From the NCBI GenBank assembly GCA_949987565.1, contig OX465107.1:14896696-14960695 (forward strand): a stretch of DNA of 64,000 nt, written 5' to 3'. Position 1 is the stretch's first letter. Every line of letters starts with the position of its first letter. Below, one piece after another: positions 24,801 to 36,800 of the stretch. Position numbers and translations under genes: made by a program. This DNA is from Luidia sarsii (lineage: Eukaryota > Echinodermata > Asteroidea > Paxillosida > Luidiidae). Below the pieces are notes generated by a model. The model was not told the DNA's origin and searched no databases. It saw only the letters and a program-made list of their open reading frames with translations.

Positions 24801-27800
24801 CATGTGTCTGTCATTGATCCAACAGGCACGGGCTCGACCGGCGTCAATGCCGACTTCTGACTCAAAGAAATCTGGCAACTCGTGCCAAGGTTGGCTCCTG
24901 TGTAAGCGCGTTAGGCAGTAACGTCTTACCAGGCGTGGCGCCGTGCACGAGCCGCTGGGTTCTGTCTTAATAAGGCGAGGGATCTAGGGGTGGGCTTATC
25001 TTGACAAGATTTCTTGCTCGCTACTTTGTACACGCTACGGTCTCAGATGCTCATCCATTCAAATAGCCTGATGGCACTGCAGACACGGGGTAAATTAGTT
25101 GCCGAGCCTTCGTGTCTGTGTCGGTGTAGGCGTACAGATTTTTCGACTTCTAAATGTAGAACAACCTGGATACTAACTTGAAAGGCAAAATAAGCAAATG
25201 TAAAAAAGATTGAAACCCATACGTTCATATTCTTGTAGTATTTCTCACAAAGACAGAAAAAAATGGGCTTTGAGAGAGTATCCGCCGGGATAGTTCTAGA
25301 TAGTTCTGGGATAGAACAGCTGCATGCCCTCGAAATCATTGAGATATGCCTAAGCCCGTACTATGAACGGAAAACACCCTCAAATAGCCATGAAGGCATT
25401 CCTGGTACTGCAATTTTGAGGAATCTGAAGAAGAAAATGTAATTAGTGTCTTTAATCCCATGGTTTATAGGTAAGGCTAAAAGAGGCTACACTGGAGTGC
25501 AGTGGACCGCACAAATGCACTTTTCCGTAAAGGTAGCCTCTAAAATGCACGTGTGTTTCCCTGAAAGCGTATTATCCAGGGTCGTTTGAAAACTACACCT
25601 GAAAGTGCAGGGATGATTCATCACACTGTGTAGATACGCGACAGACCGACGGGTACCAGTTGGCAGGTTGCCGGCACGCCACGACTCGTCATTGCCTTGT
25701 GCAGACAACCGAAGCGACATGTTTGCAACCCAGATTGTAAATCTGGCCTTCCGTGGCGCCAAAGACGGAGAGGTTGCAATGTTCCTCCAAAAACATTGGC
25801 AAATTCGGGCTCGGTTGGGAGTTGTCAGTGACACGAGACAAGGACGCAGCCAATGAAATGCTGACACCTTTCACGTCTTGAAGGAAACCACAATTTAGTC
25901 GGGCAATTAATTCTAATTTGCTTTATCAGTGTTGGAGTTTGGGCAAAGAAATGTAAACCGATCTGCGGCTGACTGATCACATTTCAAGATATGATCTGAG
26001 AGAAAATGAGATGGAAATGCAGAAATAAGGTATTGCTATATAAAACATTGTAATTAAACAGTACTGCTGTAATCTCTTGGTTTGGGAAGTTAATTAGGGC
26101 TTGGGTATCACATACCGGTAGGAAGAGTGTACGACAACTGATAAACCACTTCGATGTAGGCCTTTCCCTTCCTCCCCCAAACCCTAGACTAAAACGTTCC
26201 GATAAAAACTCGCCACTTATGAAAACAAATATTAGTATTAGGACGACTTCAGGTGTCAGTGTTGTTACAGAGGAATTAAGTACACGTTCAAGCAGCGCGT
26301 AGGTAAACACCTTTCGCTGTTTTAAGTGTTTTTGTTTTTGAAACTGTAGCATTGGTGCGGGGCGGGAGTCCCGCCAGAACCTAATCACCTCCCGCTGGTA
26401 AAAGAACCGCCAAGTTGAGGGCTGAAGGCAAGGGGTTCCCTACGGGGAAGTTTGGAAATCAGTTTAAAAAGTAAACCCAGTATGATGTCTATACAAAGAC
26501 TAGCGTTAGGACGGACCCAAGACCAATCTTAACATCCTTTCCACTTTCCTCTTCTACTTGCCGATCTCAAACCCACTTGGATTCTCATGAACTCCATGCC
26601 GTGGTACCGTAACAAAGTTTTCATCATTTTTCATTCATCAAACATTATGACTTATGTATAAAAAGGGCCATTTTGAGAAAGGTTCGGGTCGACTTGAAAA
26701 ATCGGGTCCTCGATATTTGTGAGACTTGCTCTTTGGCTCTGCAGACTATGGGATGTTGGATAATTTGTATCGCTGTTAAGACATTGAATCGTTGATGTAG
26801 TCATACCCGCATGACTTGTGTACAATGTATTCAGAAAGAAAGTTGAACTTTTAATGGAGCCCAGAAACAAGTGGCTATAGTTCAGTTTGACGAGGGTTCG
26901 TTCCTGATCTTGGTCGATTTGCCTGCAACCATCTAGGTTAATGTTACGGAATTTGTTTCGACAGTTATCGCTAGCACGGAAGCCGAGCAATTCGACTGAA
27001 TCCTTTAAGCTCAGATTCTTGATCATCGTCCTTTGCAAGCGGCCTAGAGATTGCTGGAGCTGGCCGTGATATCCATGCAGCCACTCGTATACGGCAAATT
27101 CAACCATGCAGCGTTGGGCCTGAGCATATCTAACGGCCCCCGTGTTCATGACCTCGCTAAGGAGAGCATGGGGACGTAAAGGGTCAATTCTTGGCCGTAG
27201 GATAGAGCTCACCTCGCGAGGTAGATCCAGTGGCTGCCCTCACACTGCTTGAACTGAAGAAGGCGCCGAGGAGGCGCCACGCCCCTTTCTTCTCGGAGAG
27301 AAGAAAGGGGCGTGGAGCTATTTGGAGCTGATTCACAGGCGGGAGGTGTGAGCACTTGCCAAATGGTGGGCCAGAATTCTGGCACAATTTCAATTGCAAT
27401 TATTGTTTCCATAATTTTTTTGGTTAATTGGTTAGGATTATGGTAGGCGAGATGAAACTCCCATTGCAAGTTTCTTTTCACTTTCCATCACAAGTATAGA
27501 GTCTATACTGTACTATCATTTTCGGGGTGTACACAAAAAGTAAGTGGTGAAGTGTTTTCATTGGACTGGAAAACAATTGCTCACCGTACAGCAGCGCTAT
27601 GGATATGATCTCTGATGGTTGATAACCCAGACAGTGACTCGAATTGATTACAAAGAACCATGGATTCAGGAAGTATAATGCCCCTCGTGTCTTGTTGTAA
27701 AGGGGTCGATCCTACAGAGACAAGGACTACAGGGCTGATCTTCGCAGACAGATACTAAACCCTGCCTTGCTTATTGAGGGCTGCGTATAGGAATGATGTT

Positions 27801-30800
27801 AAACGATCTTTCCTAGCCGACAAGTGATGTCCCGATTTTGCGGGTCCTTAGGGAACGAAGCAGACGCAGTAAATCATAGGACATTGTCACGACTGATCGT
27901 GTAGGACTTGTACACCTCAGACCTTATGACAAAGTCAATCGGGCAAGTAGATGGGTAAGCAATCCCAGTCGCTTGGCCAAAGACAGGGCCTGCATGACTC
28001 TTAACCAGGTGGAGACTAATGTTCCCTTAGTCGCTTGGATTCACCTGCTTCACTAGCAACCTTTAGACGCAGGCTTCCTGCCCAGAGGGCCAAATGTAAA
28101 TGCAATTATGACCACCATCGGATTAAATTGTGTCGACGCTTTTAACAAAGTAATGACATTAAAGCACACCCTTTTATAATTCAGATGAACAAAATTACCC
28201 CTAAAAATATTTTTAAAGGTTAAAATACTGCACTTGTAGATTGCTGGTAGGCGTTAGGCCTATATAAATCGATACGACTGACTAGATTAAATGCACATAG
28301 CCACAAGTTATATTTCACTCCCTCTGATGAACTATTCACCTGTTTTGTATCATCACAAGAAATCTGCCACAGACTTGACAGAAGTGACCGGGATTTATTG
28401 TGACGCCATATTGAGTCAGTTTTGTTTCTTAAGGATATTATTCATTTTGTAGCGAGATTTCAAATTTACAGACATTTCAGTCACAAATGACCCAAAAAGT
28501 TACAAAAAAAAAACCCTAGGGATGAGGCCTATCTACGTAGTGCTGTTCATGTTGCCTTGATTGAAACTGGATTTCTACATGCTCGTATTGCCACTTTAGA
28601 CCAATCACTGGTGGGAAAACACGGGTTTAGATCTGAAGGCTATAGCCACGTGCGCGAGAGCATTATAGGGACGCCATACTGAAAAGTGCCATTTGTAGGG
28701 CCTATGTACGTATAGTCGCACGTTAAGTATTGCAGGGATATTGTCAAAGAGGTTATAAGGGGCCTTATAAATATACGTCCCTTGTGTGTTGTACAGAGAA
28801 CAGGGGTAAACATCATACACATATCCTACTTAAATATTCCACCTTGCCACCGTGCAGTGGCCGTGATTCATAAGCCAAATTAAGACGTCGAACCTGCTCC
28901 GTGCTTTTCAGCGGAAAGGCCCATTAATGGCTTAAGACTTAAATCCACTATTCAAAATGATTGCCACACGCATAAAGTGAAACACGCGGCTCGTGTGAAC
29001 ATCAGGTTGCATACTTGCGCTCCGTGGGCAGATGGCAATTGCGCCTCTTCCTTAGGCTGCAAGTGGCTCTCAAATTTCTGAGCAACCATTTTTCAGAAGC
29101 CTTGATTTACATGTAAAGCCATTAATCTAGAGCGGTTGACATTAATGACAACGACTGGGGTGGAGCACAATAATGCATTGCTCCCGGGAAGCGAACTAAT
29201 TTCAGACTTTGGATATTTCAATGAGGAAGAAAGAACAAAACCATTCGGTTCAACTCACCAACAAAGAAATTAAAATGCCCCTGAAACGCGCAAACACACA
29301 CACAACAAACAAACAAGCTGACAGACAAACGGACACCATCTTTGTTCATCATGATGCCCAACGCTTAAGATAGGCCCAGCGGTTAAAAACAAGCCCATTT
29401 ATGTCACTTCGTTTTGTCCAACACTTGAAATTTCTCCACCGGTCACTAACAAAGAACAGCGCTCAATCCCGATGCGGGGAATTACATTGTACGTCCTCAC
29501 CGTCCACTTACAGATGACATCGTAAAATCTCTCTCTTTTTTTAGCGCTGAAGAATCCAGCCAAAGAGGGAGGTCGTTAAACCACTGTAGAACCCACCCAT
29601 ATCTCCCCGGGTTTTGTGAACGCCACCCTCTAAGTCCGTTGTAAATGCTTTAAACAAAATAGTGTTTACCTACTTAAGGCCTACTTATTAAAGGAACCAT
29701 TTCCATGGCATCACTTAAGAAGTCGGGAGATGGAATTGTCAGGTAATAGCCCTGTTACTCTGTTGGCATTTCGATCGCTCCCAAGGAATCCTCGTCAATA
29801 TACCGTGTTTTGATTCTGAACTCAAGCGGTATACTTTCATCCTTTATCAATACACGTACATGTAATGATACATCTAGCAGTTAGATGGGATCAACAGTTA
29901 TTCATTTACGCAAGGATCTTCATTCTTGATGAAAAAAGAAACCCAGCATGACACATATCCCAAAGATGAGGATGAAGATACGCACTTGATCGTACACGCA
30001 CCGGGTTCTCTGCCCTAATTGCACGGTGGCCTCTGAAGGCCAGCGAGTTTGGACCACCAAGTTGTCATCTTTCACGAGTTGTAACTGTTTTCCCGCTACT
30101 CCTACTCGCTTATTCAGGGCTGTTCTTTCTGCGGAATCGTCAAAGCGTTTAGCGAGCGAAGGTCCAATACCGTCTGTTCGTTTTCACCGCCCTTCATTGA
30201 CTTAAAAGAGTATCGACGTATAGCGCAGTAATGGGGCGCAACCCTCCGTCACCACAAAGCACATAAAAAGGCCCGTCGAAAACCCGCTAAAAGAAAACAT
30301 TGTTCTAGCGGTGGGCCGCTCTCCCTGCGATGCCGTAAATTGACGGTCATCAAAGCAGACCACAGCCACAAAGCCGGCGGTGGGCTTTACGCGGAAGGGA
30401 GGCGTTCTTGGTCATCTCGGTCAGAACGCACCGGTTGCTCGTGGGTTTTACAACGCTTCAGGGCGCCCAGATAAACAGAAGATGCGAAAAGGTTTACATG
30501 TCAGGACCATGGTTCCAAGGTTTTGCATGGTGGACTGGAGGCGGGCAGTGGACACTTTGCGGTGACACCGTGTAAGTCATCTCTTTCGAGATGGAGTGTG
30601 CCTCTCTGAAAAGAGCCGGTGACCGCCAACGTTTCGGGCAAGGACTTCAACCGGTTCGGAAAAGTGTGGGGAGGAAGTGAGGGGGAGGGGATGTCCACGG
30701 TAGGGAGGTTTTAGCATGATCGTTCTTGCCATTTGGTTCATATGATGTCATGGTGTATTTGATCTACTTCAAAGGCACTTCGTCTGGCGTTGGTTGTTGG

Positions 30801-33800
30801 AAATAGTTTTTTGTTAATTTTTTGTTTTACATGCGGTTGGACATTCAAACAACGAGCAAAACGTGCTATCCTTTGGTGGGGATGTACATTTCGTCGCCCC
30901 TCTTATTGGCGCTGATGGTTTCGGGGTGGGTGTACTACTGTACTCTGCCCGTCGTCAAGACGGGCATACTATATGTATACACTGCCCGGAACGTTGAGTT
31001 ACCGGCTCTTTTCAGAGCCAAACTCCATCACGAAAGAGATAACTTCAATTATGGTGTCAGCGCAAACTTTCTACTATACGTTATGACTTCAGCGGCCAAG
31101 ATAAATCCTTCAAGTGTCCAGGGAAAAAAAAAATGGACATTGGTTTTATTATTTTGGCCGATTCCAATTGAACAAAATATCGGTATGTGAAACCTTCTCG
31201 GAAATATGTTTTCAGTGGAAATATTATTGGATTTCTGATTGGAATCGTCTTATAAACAATCAATAAAACTTTCGGATTTAGCCAACAGTGTCCTTTATAG
31301 GATCGTTGAGACTGAAATAAGTGGTCTAACTTAAGAAATTTAAGGCATTCTAAGCATGCTAAAACTAAAGTTGAGCCACGTTGTTTGGGTATATTATAAA
31401 TAATGACTGAGTGTCTGTCTTGTCTTTCGAATCTGATAGTGCATTGCCTTTAGGCCTATACTTGAATAGTTTTGCGCCCATGACAAAGAGGTTACCGCGA
31501 GGTTACACAGAGTCATAGTTTGTTCCATATGCTAAGATCACTTTGATCAGGATTAGTCCCTGACCTAATTGTATCATTCTTGTGATGGGACTTTCTGATT
31601 CATACGTGAGCTGACACGTTAATGTATGCTAGATTAGCTAAACGCCCGGTGTCAGGGCGAGTTGCACATGGGAATGCAATCCACCATGCCTTTACAAAAC
31701 ATTTTACCTCGACGTGTGCATTCAATTTAGGGTAATGCATAGACATTGTCTTAATACTTTGATCAATTACCAAGTTCATGGGTACTTTTTGCCCCCTTGT
31801 CCTGGTGTCAATTGGTGTGTGTTTTGCATCAGTGCCGTGGTAGGGTATTCGTTGGCGGTCGCCACACACACGAACCACTTCCAAGACTCCCCCCTCTTTG
31901 TCTTATCCTCCTGTTTTCGTCCAAATTCAATAATTCTCACCGACAGACCAGAGGTCTGCAGCAAATGCGAAAATGGGAGAACGATGAAGCAAGTAAACAA
32001 GATAATTTGCCCGAATCGGATATCCTGCGGTGTCCGGGTTTTTTCTGCTCGGTACGGGGTAGCGTTTGATTCTGCCGATGTCCCCTCCCTTGTGTGGTGA
32101 CCACCTCGGAAAGAATCAGGGAGAGTCAAAGGGACGCGCCCAAAGACGCCATAAAAAGGGGTTTTATTCGAAAGGAATAAAACAAATTGTTTATCCTGGC
32201 CGATTCACATTTGACCAACAAACTGAGAGTCTATCTGTAAGAGTCATTCGAGGAGGCAGTCAAAGTGACTTGACCAAGTTTTCTCACCATTTTGCGACTA
32301 GAAAAGGGGAAGTGTTGGTGTATTCATTAAATTTCAGGGCAGGGAAAGAATGTGTTTTTCACGGTGACCGCTTCGATGAGGTGGTGGCAATCACAGCCAT
32401 TTTTCCTTCATTGGTGTTGACGTTAATTCCCCGATATCCTGATAAAAGTGCTATTGGATTAAACATCGCTGATAGTTTGCTGTGCTGACTTGTGCATGTG
32501 AGTCGCCAATTTTCTCCTTGCCGAAGTCAATGGGTGCAGCGGCCGCTCACGGAGTTGCAACAGTCGGACCTATCGCGACAGCCTCGCAGCAGGGCGCCCG
32601 CTCGTGACGGATTAGACTTGACGTTTGCTGGGGATTAGGATGAACCTTGGACACAGTTCTGAAGGGATGGAAAGAGTAATCTTTACAGACCTTCATCGTA
32701 AAACGAGGTCTAGGCACTAAGGACAGTTTAAGCACAGTCAATAAGAAACTATGCAAAGAAGTGGATTGCCTGACGTTTGGATCCTAGGCTAGCAGGACCC
32801 TTATAAAAGGCAGAATAGGTTTTATCTCTATTTGATCAGTTTCTCTTTCCGCCTTGGAGAAAGGTCCAAATGAGACGCCACACATTTAAGCCTCTAATGG
32901 TTAAATCTCTGAAATTTCTGAAAAGCAACATAAAATTGCAGCTGTGTTCATAGATAGAATAAGTACCGTCGATGAATTATTGACCGGCATTATGATATGC
33001 AAGAAGGGTGGGGCATGAAGTACGCGTCCTCCCTCGGACGACTCGCAGTAGCCATAACTGGATCTGTTCAACTTCCGAATACTTTAGGAAGGATCAGAAG
33101 TGGCGGTTCCAGGCAAAGAGACAGCAGCGATGGTAATGGGATGGGCTCATGGGATACACGTGCGAACTCAGTAAGGTCGTGATAACAGAGTGGGCTGGCG
33201 TGTCGCCTCGCATTTAAGCCCATTTAAACCAGTGTCTTCTCGGCGCAGACAAGACTCAATGTATATCCGCTTGAGAAGGTCAAACAAAGTCGTATCGTGT
33301 AAGAGGGAGTGCGATGAGAATGTAAATATAATATAATGGAAATACTATACAGCGATGAAACACGGGGTGAAGTAACAAAATAACTAAGTGACATGACAAT
33401 CTTGACGAAAGACGAGTTTAAGTTTCGATTGGTGAGATGCCTTCCTCAAATACTGCCTTAGTTTATATGCTGCAGAACTCTGAGCACGGGGAGTAACTGA
33501 TTAAGATTTGTATATGTTTAAGGTCATTGATGTGTTATAGTCTAGTTTTACTATAAGTTCTTTATAATACTTCATTCAGAAGTAACTTTTTGAAACATTG
33601 ACGGCCTTCAAAAAGTATCGCAGTGTGTCCGAATCGGGGATAATCTTTGGATGAAAATAATGAATTTTGATTATCATCAGATGATTCTTGTTTCTCTACC
33701 AACAAGAACTTGACTCTCGGTAAATCTTTCTAATTATATCGCGCCCCTTCAAAGAGCACGCAAACAGATTGCTGTGTAACTCCATCGACTGACTGTCAAC

Positions 33801-36800
33801 CCCCTTTACGCATAGCAGCTTGGCTAAGTGTTCGGCCCCGACACCTTCCTAATTATTTGGCTATCTGCTCCCCCAAACTCCCACACCGGCATCCGACACA
33901 GAAGGTATATACCTATAAGTTCCACACAAGCGCGTGTGACATCCGGGTGCCGCCGTGTCCTTCCACAACTTCTGACGCACGTTCACCTGCGATGTTCTTT
34001 CATACACGGCGCCAAATGGGTCAGACACGCCACGGTTAGCTAGTCCGCGTACGTATCACTCCCCGCTCGCCGGCCTGTACAGAGTGCCCAATTCTAAGCC
34101 TACGCTGCCTCACATTATGCTCTTCTGATTTACGCATGTTTGTGTCAGTAATGGGTAGTTATAGATCTTTCAGTCCGCCGGACTTGTAACTTCCTTCTCG
34201 ATGATCGCATCACACCGTATGTTTATCAGCAATGTATATCGTGGGATTGAAACCTGATGTTCAAATTAGAATTGAAATCTCAGATCCAACCCTTTTTAAA
34301 GACTTGTTGCAAGTTTGTTTGCATTACACGTACTTCAAAATTTCGGATTAGATTGGTTACTCTACAGTATTTTAGCTGTAATGAACTAACTTTATCAATT
34401 AGTGATAATTACCTCGGATTTTCAAAACAAATTTACCCATTAGCATCAACGTTGAGTCGTTGAGACTATATATAAAGAACAGGAATCGCGGGTTGGAATT
34501 CTGTTATAGAACAGTCTGTGTTTTTTTTTCTCAGGAAAGTTGGCGAAAATACAAAGAGCGTGTACAGATAATAATCGAGGTGTTCTATTGTCGGCCTACC
34601 ATCATTGGCAATATGACTTACTGGGTTAACATGAACCACAGGAATTCCGCAGCTGTTTCTCATGGGAATAAAAGCCGTCGGTATAGGCAAACAAATACCA
34701 AACCAAAGGGCAAAATATGTAGCGACTTGGCTACTGTCTATACCCCAGCGATTCGATTGAGGTCATGTCATCAACAAGGCCAATCACGCAGGGAGAATGA
34801 ATTCTTCACTTTAGATGATAATCAAAAAAGCGACTCACGATAATTCCTCTCTCTCTCCTCCACAGGATTCCGTGAAACGGCCTTTGCCTACGCAACCTTT
34901 TCCGCAGGGGTCCTGTACCAAGTGACCCGGGCCTGTAGCATGGGCCAGCTACGGACCTGCGGGTGCGATACCCGCTACGCAGGGGACGAGGTGGACTTTC
35001 AGTGGGGAGGCTGCAGCCATGACATCCAATTTGGAGTGAACTTTGTCGAGGAGTTCCTGGATTGTCGAGAACGAGGGAGAGACATGCAGTCCAAGATGAA
35101 CCTTCATAACAACAGGGTTGGCAGAATAGTAAGTATAAAAGTCACATCAGGAGTTTCAACCATTAAACTGTTTGCTCAGATACAAAAGCGACTTTTTGGA
35201 AGAGCCTGCATTCCTGCTAAGATCGAAAGATTAGACTTTCGAACGTCTAAAAATTGTTATTTTTCAATCTAGTATACGCAAGCACTCTGAAAAAAGTTTG
35301 AAAGAATATTTGGCAATATACTTGGATTTATGGGATTGATTGACTGTGAGCTCTTTTGACCTTTGACACGTTGTTCCCCCAAATAATGAGTACCGGTAAA
35401 CAAAACGAATCAGATATAAAACCTATTCTAAAAATAAATTTATAATTGTGACAAACGTTTCTACTATAATCGAAAATAAAAGGGTTGAATTGGTATATTA
35501 TATCGAAATATCTGATATAAAAGATTTCATTACTTTTCCCCGAAAACCCAAAGGGTCCGACGTCTATACTTTTGACAAAAGCTCAGCTAGCATATAGAAA
35601 AGTGAATTTGCAGTTTTTGTCAGTATGGTATATTTGCAACATTCTGTATTACAGTACTTCTTTTCCTTTCGTTTTGTCAACCTGCAAATGTTTCTAGCAC
35701 AGTTAGGTCTCTTGTCAAAAAGATCATCGGTTGAGTGCCCGTTGAATTCATCCGACCGATAAAATTTCCCCGGTAGAAAGCCGATTGTACTGGACTCTGG
35801 GGTAAAAAAATCACGATAACTAGGTCAAATCATCTGATACCCAACCGATGATCTTTTTGACAAGAGGCCTTATGTAGGCCCCTATATACTAAAAGTGGGT
35901 GGTTTGGATGTCTAGCCCGTGCCCATGGCAATACAGAATCCTCAGCGGTACAACTATAGCATTTATCGCAGAACACTGCCAAGTCACACTCTGTCAACTT
36001 CCCGCGTTTATGGGTCGACATTTTAAAACAGGACATTTCTCAACCTGGGGTCTGTCAAAAACGGAGGAGCACCGGGAGGTAGTTTCAGCCACGGGTTTAT
36101 TAAGGGCCTGCACCGGAACCGTAAAAGCTAGTCGGATATCCGTCCGTTGTGGGCTACAATATCATAACCGTAGTTGAGTCGCCATTCCATAGGGGGTCTG
36201 GTCTTTAACAATGCCTGTTGGCGATTCCAGTTTATAGACGCCAAATTCGAACAAATTGGCGCTCGATAGTCTCTGGAGGCCCAGTTCTTGTGTCTGACCC
36301 TGTCAGGGATAATTTGAGGGTAGATTTGGACAAACAATAAAGACTAGCATTGCTGTTGACAGTGAGAGAACCACTGGCTTTGCCTGTGGTTCTTCGGTGT
36401 CGTTCTGACCTTGATGCACGCTCTGAACCTTTGACTCGGGAGGCCAACCAAAACCAATGTTATTGTTTCCAATTTGGAAGCGGGGATAGCTTTTTATCGG
36501 TCAGATATGAGAAGAATCAGACTTTCTGCAGGAGGCTGAGGGGTGCATTGGCATTGGATTGGTCGGATTTCTGTCTCTAGAAATATTGCAACATTCGTAA
36601 TGACCAGTTTTATGGGGAAGTTGAGGTGATTGGCTGCGCAGATGACTCAAGCGGGCAATGGCGCTGGAAATTCTGTCATTTTTGAGGAAATAAAACTGAA
36701 AGCAGAAATTAGAAAGGGTACACAGTGATCGATTCTAACACGCTGCTGAAATGGCAAAACAAGGCTGCTGAAAACGTGACTAGTTGAACAGATGAAGCTG

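Larger units (their letters stand above)
22471..34865 (+). other. Wnt10 intron 2 (12.4 kb)
   Basis: Donor AAAG|GTGAGC and acceptor CCACAG|GATT. It holds a perfect 18-bp hairpin (27277-27315), an imperfect inverted-repeat element (30554-31070), a poly-C tract followed by CA repeats (23610-23630) and a decayed dispersed repeat near 32765-32815. A 186-codon open frame on the minus strand (26652-27212) has no recognisable motif. Intron size and content leave room for enhancers, but none can be pinpointed. Confidence 0.85.

Noticed and set aside
26652..27212. 186-codon open frame on the minus strand within Wnt10 intron 2
   Set aside because: No recognisable domain, and its length is within reach of chance for a 64-kb window on two strands. 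It was not called a gene, though a protein search would be worthwhile.
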